The notes beneath the pieces are model-generated. The model was given only the letters and a program-made list of their open reading frames with translations, made no database searches and was not told where the DNA came from. A program made the position numbers and the translations under genes. A DNA stretch of 64,000 nucleotides from Pseudomonas graminis (GTDB lineage: Bacteria; Pseudomonadota; Gammaproteobacteria; Pseudomonadales; Pseudomonadaceae): NCBI RefSeq assembly GCF_013201545.1, contig NZ_CP053746.1, positions 3,796,501-3,860,500 on the forward strand. Reading direction: 5' to 3'. Positions 17,649-26,425 of this stretch are shown here, piece after piece (position 1 is the stretch's first letter; every line of letters begins with the position of its first letter).

Positions 17649-18641
17649 ATGAACATGCGCATGCTCACCCCCGAACGCCTGCGCCTCGAAGCCGGCTTTC
17701 CCCTGCGCGTCCAGCCCGGCCAGGCCGGGGTTTCCCTGGCCGCCGAAATCGACGCCCTGCGCAGCATCGTCAACCACTCCCTGGAGCGCGACGGCGCCAT
17801 CCTCTTCAGCGGATTCACCCCTGAAGGGGTCGAAGGCTTCCAGCGATTTGCCGCCTCCTTCGGCCATCCGTTGCTCAACTACGAATTCGGCTCCACCCCG
17901 CGCAGCCAGGTCGATGGCAAAGGCGTCTACACCTCCACCGAATACCCGGCCCACCGCTCGATCCCCCTGCACAACGAACAGGCCTACACCACCGAATGGC
18001 CCATGCGCATCTTCTTCTACTGCGCCAAAGCCGCTGTTAGCGGAGGCGAAACGCCGATTGCCGACAGCCGCCGCGTGTTCCAGCGCATCAGTCCGGCCCT
18101 GCGCAAACGCTTCGAAGAGAAGCGGCTTATGTACGTGCGCAACTATGGCAACGGCCTCGACCTGACCTGGCAGCAGGTCTTCAACACCGACCGTCACAGC
18201 GACGTCGAGGATTACTGCCGCAGCCGGGGTATCCAGTGCGACTGGAACGAGGACGGCGACCTGCGCACCCGGCAGTTGGTGCAAGGCGTCGCCCAGCATC
18301 CGCGTACCAGAGACTGGGTCTGGTTCAATCAGGCACACCTGTTTCACCTGTCGAACCTGGATGAAGAAATGCAGGAAATCCTCCTCGACACCGTTGGCGA
18401 AGAAGGCCTGCCACGCAACGTCTATTACGGCGACGGCAGCCCGCTGGAGGCCGACGCGCTGGCGGAAATTCGTGGCGTGCTGAGCGAATGCGAAGTGGTC
18501 TTCCCGTGGCAGACCGGCGACGTGCTGATGCTCGACAACATGCTCACGGCGCACTCGCGCAAGCCGTTCAGCGGTGAGCGCAAAGTCGTGGTTGCCATGG
18601 CCGAAGGCGTCAGTGGCAACACCCTGCACACCCTTTCCTGA
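17649..18641 (+). CDS. TauD/TfdA-family 2-oxoglutarate dioxygenase, SyrP-like aspartyl hydroxylase
   Basis: This 330-residue non-heme iron oxygenase has the iron triad H108-x-E110 (in PLHNEQAY) and H302 (LTAHSRKPF), with R311 for 2-oxoglutarate. The closest family I recognise is SyrP and related beta-hydroxylases, which hydroxylate carrier-protein-bound Asp (or His) during syringomycin and siderophore assembly; beta-hydroxyaspartate is an iron ligand in many pyoverdines. The gene follows mbtH and precedes pvdF, supporting a siderophore role. Substrate specificity is inferred. Confidence 0.85.
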   Translation: MNMRMLTPERLRLEAGFPLRVQPGQAGVSLAAEIDALRSIVNHSLERDGAILFSGFTPEGVEGFQRFAASFGHPLLNYEFGSTPRSQVDGKGVYTSTEYPAHRSIPLHNEQAYTTEWPMRIFFYCAKAAVSGGETPIADSRRVFQRISPALRKRFEEKRLMYVRNYGNGLDLTWQQVFNTDRHSDVEDYCRSRGIQCDWNEDGDLRTRQLVQGVAQHPRTRDWVWFNQAHLFHLSNLDEEMQEILLDTVGEEGLPRNVYYGDGSPLEADALAEIRGVLSECEVVFPWQTGDVLMLDNMLTAHSRKPFSGERKVVVAMAEGVSGNTLHTLS

Positions 18642-18652
18642 GTCCGATATTC

Positions 18653-19486
18653 ATGCAGAAAACCAAGCTTGTTTACGTCTGGTCGTTGCGTAACGCAGCG
18701 GCGGACAAGGCCGGTCAATACGTCGATTACCACGGCGAACAGCGTTACATGACCTCGCCACTGGAGTACCTGGTCAAGGCGCTCAATGAGACTGCCCTCG
18801 GCGATCACTATTCCCTGGAAGCGATCATCTACGACGAGAACTCCGAGTCGGCACGGGATCGCGAGAGCATCAAGGATTACGGTTTCGCGCCGGGGCAGGG
18901 CGCCCACTGGTTCTACCCGCCGGGCCTGGCGGTTCAGGGACGCAAGGTCGATGACCTGCTTGAAAACGTGCCGTCGAGCTACCGCGCCTTGCCTTTGGGC
19001 GACAGCGCGCGGCCGGCCGGCAAGTCGGATTTCGAGCGACGTCTCGGCGAGCGCCTGCACGCGCTGGGCGCCGACATCGTGGTGCTCGACGGGCTGCTGG
19101 TGATCCTCGATGAACTGGTGCGTGAAGGCGCTGATTTCCATCGCCGCATCTTCAACGTGCACCCGGGCATCACGCGCCTGGAATCGCCTTACGAGCGGCG
19201 CGGCGCGTACGCCACCCTTGACGCGCTGTACGGCGCCCGGGGCAAGAAAGTGGTCGACTGGAACACGCGGGAGATGATCGACATTCCGGTGGTGAACATG
19301 ACCGGCGCGTCCTTCCATTTCGTCGACACCGGCATCGACTCCGGTGAAGTGGTGTTCGATGTGCTCGACACGCCCATCGCGGCGGACGACACCATCCTCG
19401 AACTGCGTTGGAACAACTTTAACAACAGCCTGTTTCCGGCGCTGGAGCAGGGGTTGTGGGTGCTGGCGCGGCAGCGGTCTTATTGA
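18653..19486 (+). CDS. pvdF: N5-hydroxyornithine formyltransferase, PvdF-like
   Basis: The 277-residue protein resembles P. aeruginosa PvdF (about 275 residues). Shared features are YHGEQRYMTSPLEYLVKALN near residue 25, LGADIVVLDGLLVILDELVR, the formyl-transfer motif FNVHPGITRLESPYERRGA and ILELRWNNFNNSLFPAL near the end. PvdF uses formyl-tetrahydrofolate to make N5-formyl-N5-hydroxyornithine, a hydroxamate ligand of pyoverdine. The partner hydroxylase PvdA is not in the window. It starts 11 bases after the hydroxylase stop. Confidence 0.85.
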   Translation: MQKTKLVYVWSLRNAAADKAGQYVDYHGEQRYMTSPLEYLVKALNETALGDHYSLEAIIYDENSESARDRESIKDYGFAPGQGAHWFYPPGLAVQGRKVDDLLENVPSSYRALPLGDSARPAGKSDFERRLGERLHALGADIVVLDGLLVILDELVREGADFHRRIFNVHPGITRLESPYERRGAYATLDALYGARGKKVVDWNTREMIDIPVVNMTGASFHFVDTGIDSGEVVFDVLDTPIAADDTILELRWNNFNNSLFPALEQGLWVLARQRSY

Positions 19487-19528
19487 TCGTACGCGGTTGA
19501 ACAGGTCGTCGGCGCAGCGAGTCGTTCC

Positions 19529-20266
19529 ATGATTCCTGCGCTGGCGCCTTTATTAATTGCCGATTTCCAGCACTATCGCGATGTCCTGGTGCTGCCCGAC
19601 GATCCCCGCGCCAGCGTGCCGCTGCGTACGATTCTGACCGGCGACGGTTTAAGCGACGTGCTCACGCGATTCGGCAGCGCCTATCCGCCCAGCGACCCTC
19701 GAGGACTGGCGTCGCTGTGGAGCAAGCACTACTTCATCAAGCTGATTCCTCCGGTGGTTGCCGCGTCGCTGATCCTCGACCACCGCTTGCCACTGCACCT
19801 CGATCATCTGCAATTGATCCTCGATGACAATGGCCTGCCTGCGGCCTTCAAGCTGCCTGACCCAGGCCAGCACTGGACGCCTGCCCCGGTGGACGCCTTT
19901 GCGCGTTTCGACGACGTGGTTGAACACCACCTCCGGCCCTTCATTGATGCCATCGCCCGCACCGTGCGCTTGTCCCCAAACGTGCTGTGGAGCAACGCTG
20001 GCAACTATTTCGAGTGGCTCTTGGGCGTGCTGGCGAACGCCATGTCTCACGCCGATCTGACCCATGGTCACCAGCTGCTCAACGCCGGACATTTGCCTGA
20101 CGGACGTCGTAACCCGCTCTTCCAGCCCGTGCGGTATATCGAGGTCGACGGGCGACCCGAGCTGAAACGCCAACGCCGTATCTGCTGCATTCGTTATCGA
20201 GTCAGCGGAGTAGAGTTGTGTGACAACTGTCCGTTGCTCCATCGCAGACCCGATCTCACAAGTTGA
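19529..20266 (+). CDS. FhuF-like siderophore-iron reductase
   Basis: This 245-residue protein ends with the FhuF iron-sulfur motif C-C-x10-C-x2-C (RRICC, then ELCDNCP), which binds an unusual [2Fe-2S] cluster. FhuF-type proteins reduce ferric hydroxamate siderophores in the cytoplasm to release iron. Its position behind mbtH, hydroxylase and pvdF joins siderophore synthesis with iron release in one unit. It starts 42 bases after pvdF and is followed by a hairpin at 20283-20318. Confidence 0.82.
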   Translation: MIPALAPLLIADFQHYRDVLVLPDDPRASVPLRTILTGDGLSDVLTRFGSAYPPSDPRGLASLWSKHYFIKLIPPVVAASLILDHRLPLHLDHLQLILDDNGLPAAFKLPDPGQHWTPAPVDAFARFDDVVEHHLRPFIDAIARTVRLSPNVLWSNAGNYFEWLLGVLANAMSHADLTHGHQLLNAGHLPDGRRNPLFQPVRYIEVDGRPELKRQRRICCIRYRVSGVELCDNCPLLHRRPDLTS

Positions 20267-20282
20267 CTCCTGACTGGTCGGT

Positions 20283-20318
20283 CCAAAAGCCGCGCGGTCT
20301 CTGGGCTGTGGCTTTTGG
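20283..20318 (+). terminator. Terminator-like hairpin after the siderophore cassette
   Basis: CCAAAAGCC (20283-20291) pairs perfectly with GGCTTTTGG (20310-20318) around an 18-base loop. There is no T-run, so it may be a weak terminator or mRNA 3' stabiliser. Confidence 0.5.
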
Positions 20319-20376
20319 CATATCCATATGCATAGGTGGTCGCCATAAGTGTGAGGTCAAATCGCTATCAAAATCT

Positions 20377-20403
20377 TTAAGTTGTACGATCTCTGGCCGA
20401 TAG
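20377..20403 (+). promoter_or_regulatory. FliA (sigma-28) promoter for the chemoreceptor gene
   Basis: TTAAGTTG (20377-20384), 11 bases, then GCCGATAG (20396-20403) matches the flagellar sigma factor consensus TAAAGTTT-N11-GCCGATAA at 6/8 and 7/8 positions with exact spacing. It lies 33 bases upstream of the receptor ATG, so expression with the late flagellar genes is likely. Confidence 0.75.
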
Positions 20404-20436
20404 TGGGGGACTAACGACCAGGAGGTGACCCGTCCC

Positions 20437-22119
20437 ATGAAGCTTACCGTCAAGAGCAAGCTGCTCTGTCTTGCCATCATTCCTGCCCTGTTGTTTGCAC
20501 TGATTCTCAGCGGCGTCGCCGCCTGGGTGCTACAGCGCAGCGCGGATCAGGAAATGCAGGAAACCCGTGAAAAGCTCGTCGAGCGCAATCGCGACGTTCT
20601 CAAGAACTACGTCGACGTGGCGCTCACCACCATCAAGCCTTTGCACGACGCCTCCGCACCCGGCGACATGGCCGCACGAGACAGGGCCCTGGCGTTGCTC
20701 AAGCCAATGACATACGGCGAAGACGGGTACTTCTTCGGGTATGACACCAAGGGTGTGCGGGTTTTTCGCGGCGACAGCGCGGCGGGCGTCGGCAAAAGCT
20801 TCTGGGACACCCGCGACCCTGACGGCACTTACCATTACCAGACCTTCGTGGAAGTGGCGAAAAACGGGAAACATTACGTCGATTACGCTGCGCCCAAACC
20901 CGGCGATGAAGCGGTGCAGGTGCCCAAGCTCGGTTACACCGTGTACCTGGAAAAGTGGGACATGGTGCTGGGCAGCGCGATCAACATGGACGACATTGAC
21001 GCCGCCATGGTCCTGGAGCAGGCCGCCGTCACCAGCCGCAGCCGCAACATTCTCGGCAGCGTCTTTGTGGTGACCCTGGTCTTGCTGCTGCTCACGGCGG
21101 CGGCCGGCCTCTGGACCGCCAACGGGATCGTCCGGCCCCTGCGCATTCTCAAAAGCAATCTGGACGACATCGCTGCCGGCGACGGTGACCTGACCCACCG
21201 TCTGGTGGTCACCAGCCGCGATGAACTGGGTGACCTGGCGACCTCGTTCAACCGTTTCGTCGACAAGATCCACGCCATGGTTCGTCAGATTGCGCAGATG
21301 ACCACCGACCTCGATGGGCTGGTGAATCAGGCCACCCAGCAAACCCTGCGCTCCGAAACAGCCATGCAGCGTCAGCGGGAGGAGACCGACCAGGTTGCCA
21401 CCGCGATTCACGAGATGTCCGCCGCCGCGCAGGAAGTCGCACACAGCGCGCAACGGGCCGCCGAGGCCGCGTCGGAAACCGACCAGCAGGGCCAGGCCGC
21501 GCGCAAAGTGGTGGGCTCCAGTATCACCGGCATGAACTCGCTGGTGAACGACATCCGCCTGAGCGGCACCAGCCTGGACAGCCTGCAACAGGACGTGCGC
21601 TCCATCGTGTCGGTGCTAGCCGTCATCCGTTCGATCGCCGAACAGACTAACCTGCTGGCCCTCAACGCAGCGATCGAGGCCGCCCGCGCCGGGGAAGCCG
21701 GGCGCGGGTTTGCGGTGGTCGCCGATGAAGTCCGCGCACTGGCCAGCCGCACCCAGCAAAGCACCCAGGAAATCCAGGGCATGATCACCCGCCTCGAAAC
21801 AGGCACCCACGCCTCGGTGGACGCCATGCGCCGTTCCACCGAAGCGGGCGAGGGCGCCAACCGGCAGACCAACGAAGTGGGCCAGTCGCTGGATTCCATT
21901 TCGGGGCTCATCGGCACCATCAACGCGATGAATGCGCAGATTGCCAGCGCCGCCGAAGAGCAGACCTCGGTGGCCGAAGAAATCAACCGCAGCGTCCACC
22001 AGATCGCCGGTGCCGTGGAGAACCTCGCAGAGGAAACCGAGCAGAGCTCGCGCACCATGCGTGACGTCTCCACGCTGGGCAGCAACCTCAGCGCGCTGGT
22101 GCGCCAATTCAAGATTTGA
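20437..22119 (+). CDS. Methyl-accepting chemotaxis protein with periplasmic Cache domain
   Basis: The 560-residue receptor has TM1 near residues 10-30, a periplasmic sCache_2-type ligand domain ([17 protein letters not shown], then [20 protein letters not shown]), TM2 around 205-225, a HAMP domain ([19 protein letters not shown]) and the signalling hairpin with [39 protein letters not shown]. Cache_2 receptors of pseudomonads sense organic acids, but the ligand here is unknown. ATG 20437 has an AGGAGG site; the GTG at 20425 overlaps that site. A FliA-type promoter lies upstream. Confidence 0.95.
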   Translation: MKLTVKSKLLCLAIIPALLFALILSGVAAWVLQRSADQEMQETREKLVERNRDVLKNYVDVALTTIKPLHDASAPGDMAARDRALALLKPMTYGEDGYFFGYDTKGVRVFRGDSAAGVGKSFWDTRDPDGTYHYQTFVEVAKNGKHYVDYAAPKPGDEAVQVPKLGYTVYLEKWDMVLGSAINMDDIDAAMVLEQAAVTSRSRNILGSVFVVTLVLLLLTAAAGLWTANGIVRPLRILKSNLDDIAAGDGDLTHRLVVTSRDELGDLATSFNRFVDKIHAMVRQIAQMTTDLDGLVNQATQQTLRSETAMQRQREETDQVATAIHEMSAAAQEVAHSAQRAAEAASETDQQGQAARKVVGSSITGMNSLVNDIRLSGTSLDSLQQDVRSIVSVLAVIRSIAEQTNLLALNAAIEAARAGEAGRGFAVVADEVRALASRTQQSTQEIQGMITRLETGTHASVDAMRRSTEAGEGANRQTNEVGQSLDSISGLIGTINAMNAQIASAAEEQTSVAEEINRSVHQIAGAVENLAEETEQSSRTMRDVSTLGSNLSALVRQFKI

Positions 22120-22141
22120 TGAATCGTTTAACCCGAGCACG

Positions 22142-22173
22142 TTGAGGCGTTAGCTGTTTTAGTAACGCCTCAA
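22142..22173 (+). terminator. Terminator-like hairpin after the chemoreceptor
   Basis: TTGAGGCGTTA (22142-22152) pairs perfectly with TAACGCCTCAA (22163-22173) around a 10-base loop containing TTTT. No U-run follows. It probably separates the receptor from the gluconate dehydrogenase operon. Confidence 0.55.
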
Positions 22174-22313
22174 TGCTTAGCTTGGCAATGATTAGCACGC
22201 GATCTATTTCCCTGGCGCGTGCGGCTCATTCGCCGCAGCGCAGGGCGAATCCATAAGAAGAACACACAAGAAAAACGAAGCACACCCGTGTTTGGTCTCA
22301 GGAGAAGTGAACG

Positions 22314-23063
22314 ATGTTCGATGACGACACCTCCCCGGCGCGTCGCGCCTTTCTACGCAAGTCGCTGACGCTCATCCCTGTTGTGACCCTGGCCAGCGCA
22401 GGCCTCCCGGCGGCTGCTTTCGCCCAGACCCCGGCCAGCGATGCAAAGCAAAGCCCGTCTGCCGCGTCGCCGCCCGCGGCGGGTGACTACACGCCGACGT
22501 TCTTCACCCCGCAAGAGTGGGCCTTCCTCATCGCCGCCTGTGATCGCCTGATCCCGGCCGACCACGTCGGCCCCGGCGCCGTCGAATTGGGCGTGCCTGA
22601 ATTCCTTGATCGGCACATGCAGACGCCCTATGCCAACGGTGGCATCTGGTACATGCAGGGCCCGTTCCTCGAAGCCGCGCCCGAGTTTGGCTACCAGGGC
22701 CGGCTGAACCTGCGCGAAACCCTGCGCCTGGGTATCAAGGCCATGGACGCGAACTGCAAGAAGACCCACGACGGCAAGGTGTTCGCCGAGCTTTCCACCG
22801 CCCAGCAGGAAGACCTGCTCAAGGCGGCCGAGGGCGGCAAGCTGGCGCTGGACGACATCGCCCCGAAGCTGTTCTTCAGCAACCTGCTGAACGAAGTGCG
22901 CAACGGCTATTTCGCCGACCCGTCCCACGGCGGCAACAAAAACATGGGCGCGTGGAAAATGATCGGTTACCCCGGCATGCGCGCCGATTACATGGACTGG
23001 ATCACCGTGCGCGACAAGCCGTATCCGCTGGCACCGGTCGATCTTTCCGGGCGGAGGGGCTGA
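22314..23063 (+). CDS. Gluconate 2-dehydrogenase gamma subunit (subunit 3 family)
   Basis: The 249-residue subunit has a twin-arginine signal (ARRAFLRKSLTLIP) and an AQA-type cleavage zone, so the folded complex is exported by Tat with the FAD subunit riding along. The mature part carries the subunit 3 motif FFTPQEWAFLIAACDRLIPAD. Membrane-bound gluconate dehydrogenase oxidises D-gluconate to 2-ketogluconate in the periplasm and passes electrons to ubiquinone. It is the first of three genes, two bases before the large subunit. Confidence 0.93.
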   Translation: MFDDDTSPARRAFLRKSLTLIPVVTLASAGLPAAAFAQTPASDAKQSPSAASPPAAGDYTPTFFTPQEWAFLIAACDRLIPADHVGPGAVELGVPEFLDRHMQTPYANGGIWYMQGPFLEAAPEFGYQGRLNLRETLRLGIKAMDANCKKTHDGKVFAELSTAQQEDLLKAAEGGKLALDDIAPKLFFSNLLNEVRNGYFADPSHGGNKNMGAWKMIGYPGMRADYMDWITVRDKPYPLAPVDLSGRRG

Positions 23064-23065
23064 GC

Positions 23066-24841
23066 ATGGCCAACGCAAAACCGAAAGTAGACGCCGTCAT
23101 CGTGGGCATGGGCTGGACCGGCGCGATCATGGCGAAGGAACTCACCGACGCCGGGCTGAACGTGGTCGTCCTGGAACGCGGCGCCGACCGCGACACGCAA
23201 CCGGATTTCGCCTACCCGAAAGTGGTCGATGAGCTGGAAGGGTCCGTGCATCGCCGCTACCTGCAGAGCCTGGCGCAGGAAACCGTCACCGTGCGCCACA
23301 ACCTCACTTCCACTGCCGTGCCGTATCGGCAGATGGGTTCTTTCAAACCTGGCACTGGCGTCGGCGGGGCCGGCAGTCACTGGTCCGGCTGCCATTTCCG
23401 CGCGTTGCCTGAAGACTTCAAGCTGCGTACGAACGTCGAGCAGCGCTATGGCGCCAGCTTCATCCCGTCGGACATGAGCATTCAGGATTTCCCGGTCAGC
23501 TACGAAGACCTCGAACCGCATTTCGATCACTTCGAATACGTCTGCGGCACCTCGGGCAAGGCGGGGATCATCAGCGGCGTCAGGCAGCCCGGCGGCAACC
23601 CGTTCGAAGGCTCGCGCTCCCGTGAGTTTCCCCTCGGCCCTAACCCCAATTACCTCGGCGCCGAAATGTTCTACGGCGCAGCAAGGGAAATGGGCTGGGA
23701 CCCGTACCCGATTCCGGCCTCCAACGCGTCGGCGCCCTACGTCAATCCGTACGGTTGCCAGATGGGCCCGTGCAACGCCTGCGGCTTCTGCAGCGACTAC
23801 GGCTGCCTGAACTACTCCAAGGCGAGCCCCAACATCAGCATTCTGCCGGTGCTGCGCCAGCGCAAGAACTTCGAGCTGCGCACCCACGCCCAAGTGCTCA
23901 AGGTCAACCTCGACAGCGATGGCAAAAAAGCCACCGGCGTCACCTACCTCGACGCCCAGGGTCGGGAAGTCGAGCAGCAGGCCGATCTGGTCCTGCTGTG
24001 CGCGTTCTCACTCTATAACGTTCACCTGATGCTGCTCTCCGGGATCGGAAAACCCTATGATCCGCAAACCGGCGAAGGCACCATCGGGCGTAACTATTCC
24101 TACCAGAACCTCAACCGGGTGGTGTTGTTTTTCAACAAGGACGTGCAGGCCAATCAGTTCATCGGGATCGGTGGCGCCGGCACGACGATGGACAACCTCA
24201 ACGGCAACCAGCTGGACAACGCCAAGGCCGGGTTCGTCGGCGGCGGCATCATCTGGGCGCGGCAGCCCGGGGCCGGTCCGGTGCGCGGTATCAACGTGCC
24301 GCCGGGCACACCGAACTGGGGCACGGCCTGGAAACAGGCGGCGAGCGATTCGTTCCGTCACTCGTTTTATTTCGAAGTCCAGGGCGCCTGCATGTCCTAC
24401 AAGCAGCATTACCTGAGCCTGGACCCGACCTACAAAGACGGGTTCGGTCGACCGCTGCTGCGCATGAACTTCGACTGGCACGACAATGAGGTCAAGGCCT
24501 CGCAGTTTCTGGTGGGCAAAGCGCTGGAAATGTCGAAGATCCTCAACCCGATCGCGCTGGCCGGCGACGCCAAGAAACCCGGCGAGCATTACAACATCAC
24601 CAAGTACCAGAGCACCCACACCTGCGGCGGCGCGATCATGGGCAGCGATCCGAAGACCTCGGCGCTGAACCGTTATCTGCAATCCTGGGACGTGCACAAC
24701 GTCTTTGCCATCGGCGCCAACGCGTTCCCGCAGAACAACGGCTACAACCCGACCGGCATGGTGGGTGCGCTGGCGTACTGGTCAGCCACGGCCATCCGCG
24801 AGCAGTACTTGAAAAACCCCGGCCCGCTGGTTCAGGCTTAA
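23066..24841 (+). CDS. Gluconate 2-dehydrogenase FAD (large) subunit
   Basis: The 591-residue GMC-family flavoprotein has the dinucleotide motif VGMGWTGAIMAKELTDAG at residues ~12-30 and a C-terminal FAD/active-site region with NNGYNPTGMVGALAYW. It also has a cysteine cluster (CQMGPCNACGFCSDYGCL) typical of gluconate and sorbitol dehydrogenase large subunits. No own signal peptide is present, in line with co-export with the Tat-tagged gamma subunit. ATG 23066 follows a GGAGGGGC site; the earlier frame from 22952 overlaps the gamma gene and is rejected. Confidence 0.95.
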   Translation: MANAKPKVDAVIVGMGWTGAIMAKELTDAGLNVVVLERGADRDTQPDFAYPKVVDELEGSVHRRYLQSLAQETVTVRHNLTSTAVPYRQMGSFKPGTGVGGAGSHWSGCHFRALPEDFKLRTNVEQRYGASFIPSDMSIQDFPVSYEDLEPHFDHFEYVCGTSGKAGIISGVRQPGGNPFEGSRSREFPLGPNPNYLGAEMFYGAAREMGWDPYPIPASNASAPYVNPYGCQMGPCNACGFCSDYGCLNYSKASPNISILPVLRQRKNFELRTHAQVLKVNLDSDGKKATGVTYLDAQGREVEQQADLVLLCAFSLYNVHLMLLSGIGKPYDPQTGEGTIGRNYSYQNLNRVVLFFNKDVQANQFIGIGGAGTTMDNLNGNQLDNAKAGFVGGGIIWARQPGAGPVRGINVPPGTPNWGTAWKQAASDSFRHSFYFEVQGACMSYKQHYLSLDPTYKDGFGRPLLRMNFDWHDNEVKASQFLVGKALEMSKILNPIALAGDAKKPGEHYNITKYQSTHTCGGAIMGSDPKTSALNRYLQSWDVHNVFAIGANAFPQNNGYNPTGMVGALAYWSATAIREQYLKNPGPLVQA

Positions 24842-24852
24842 GGAGAAATGAC

Positions 24853-26214
24853 ATGAAAAAGTTCCTCCTGAGCCTGATTTCGCTGGCGGTGCTGGTGTTT
24901 GTCGCGCTGCTGGTGTTCGCGCTGTGGCCGACCTCGACGCCAAAACTTGCCCCCGCGCCCGACCCTGACCAAGCCGCGCTGATCGAGAAAGGCCGCTACC
25001 TGGCGGACGCCGGCGATTGCACGGCGTGTCACACCGTCAGTGGCGGCAAGCCATTCGCGGGAGGGCTGCCGATTGCTTCGCCGATCGGCACGCTCTACAG
25101 CAGCAACATCACCCCGGACAAGGCGAGCGGGATCGGCAGTTACTCCCTGGATGACTTCGACCGCGCGCTGCGTCATGGCATCGCGGCCAACGGCAACAGC
25201 CTGTACCCGGCCATGCCGTATCCGGCCTATGCGCGAACCACGGATGACGACGTGCGCGCGCTGTATGCGTACTTCATGCACGGCGTGGCACCGGTGCAGG
25301 CCGAGAACCGCGCCAATGACGTGCCGTGGCCATTGTCCATGCGCTGGCCGCTGGCGATCTGGCGCAAGGTGTTTGCGCCAACGCCCGAGGCCGTTGCGTT
25401 CAATGCGGCGCGTTACCCGGATTCGCAAGTGGCGCGCGGGGCTTATCTGGTTCAGGGACTGGGGCATTGCGGCAGCTGCCACACGCCCCGTGCGCTGACC
25501 TTGCAGGAAAAAGCACTGGATGAATCGGGTGCGGCGTTCCTGTCGGGCGGGCCGGTGATCGACGGCTGGCTGGCGGTCAACCTGCGCGGCAATCCTGCCG
25601 ATGGGCTGGGCAGCTGGAGCAAGGACGACATCGTCGCCACCCTGCGCAGCGCGCGCAGTGCGACCCACGCGGTGTTGGGCGGCGCGATGGGCGATGTGGT
25701 CGTGCACAGCACCCAACATCTCAACGATGCCGACCTGCAGGCGGTGGCCGCGTACCTGAAGACCCTGCCGGCGACCGAGCGTCAGGTGTCCAGCTTCAAG
25801 GCGGATCCGGCCACGGCCAAAGCCCTGGCGGCGGGGCAGGAGGGCAGTCGCGGCGCCGAGCTGTATGTCGACAACTGCGCCGCCTGTCACCGCACCAACG
25901 GGCAGGGTTATGAGCGTGTCTTCCCGAAGATCGCCGGTAACTCGTCGGTGCTGTCGGAAGACCCGGTGTCGATGATTCGTCTGGTGCTCGCGGGCAGCAA
26001 CTTGCCCGCCACTGCCACGGCGCCGTCGCAACTGGGCATGCCCGGTTTCGCCTGGCGGATGTCCGATGAAGAGGTGGCACAGCTGCTGACCTTCATCCGC
26101 AGCAGCTGGGGCAATCAGGCACCGGCCGTCACCGCCGCGCAAGTGGCGCAAATGCGCGCGACCTTGCCCAAGGAGTCTCCAGCGGTGAGTCGCACGGACA
26201 TCGCCAAGCCGTAA
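24853..26214 (+). CDS. Gluconate 2-dehydrogenase cytochrome c subunit
   Basis: The 453-residue protein has an N-terminal membrane anchor/signal (LLSLISLAVLVFVALLVFAL) and three heme-attachment motifs: CTACH, CGSCH and CAACH, each followed by distal methionine candidates. This triheme cytochrome takes electrons from the FAD subunit to ubiquinone at the periplasmic face. It starts 11 bases after the large subunit with AAGGAG. REP palindromes follow directly. The operon provides 2-ketogluconate production from sugar oxidation. Confidence 0.95.
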   Translation: MKKFLLSLISLAVLVFVALLVFALWPTSTPKLAPAPDPDQAALIEKGRYLADAGDCTACHTVSGGKPFAGGLPIASPIGTLYSSNITPDKASGIGSYSLDDFDRALRHGIAANGNSLYPAMPYPAYARTTDDDVRALYAYFMHGVAPVQAENRANDVPWPLSMRWPLAIWRKVFAPTPEAVAFNAARYPDSQVARGAYLVQGLGHCGSCHTPRALTLQEKALDESGAAFLSGGPVIDGWLAVNLRGNPADGLGSWSKDDIVATLRSARSATHAVLGGAMGDVVVHSTQHLNDADLQAVAAYLKTLPATERQVSSFKADPATAKALAAGQEGSRGAELYVDNCAACHRTNGQGYERVFPKIAGNSSVLSEDPVSMIRLVLAGSNLPATATAPSQLGMPGFAWRMSDEEVAQLLTFIRSSWGNQAPAVTAAQVAQMRATLPKESPAVSRTDIAKP

Positions 26215-26257
26215 GCTTGAGCGCAGCAGGCCTCGCCTTTATGGGACCGCGTGCCCT

Positions 26258-26398
26258 TAGTGGGACCGGCTTCAGCCGGGAAGGCGCCAGTGGTCACGCC
26301 GCAAAAGCGAGGGTGTTTTCACTGGCCTCTTCCCGGCTAAAGCCGGTCCCACTGACTGACCGCGTGCCCTCAGTGGGACCGGCTTCAGCCAGGAAGGC
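26258..26398. repeat. REP/REPIN cluster, family A (three copies)
   Basis: Three copies of the palindromic unit GTGGGACCGGCTTCAGCC-GGGAAG occur at 26260-26284 (direct), 26329-26353 (inverted) and 26371-26397 (direct, one variant base). Direct-inverted pairs form the REPIN hairpin. The cluster lies between the convergent gluconate dehydrogenase and fucP genes. The same family occurs at 37544, 44463 and 59461. Confidence 0.9.
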
Positions 26399-26425
26399 GT
26401 CAGTCGTCACGCCGCTAAAGCGAGA

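Noticed and set aside
26258..26398. CRISPR array
   Set aside because: The repeats are palindromic REP units in alternating orientation with irregular spacing and no cas genes, not direct repeats with unique spacers.
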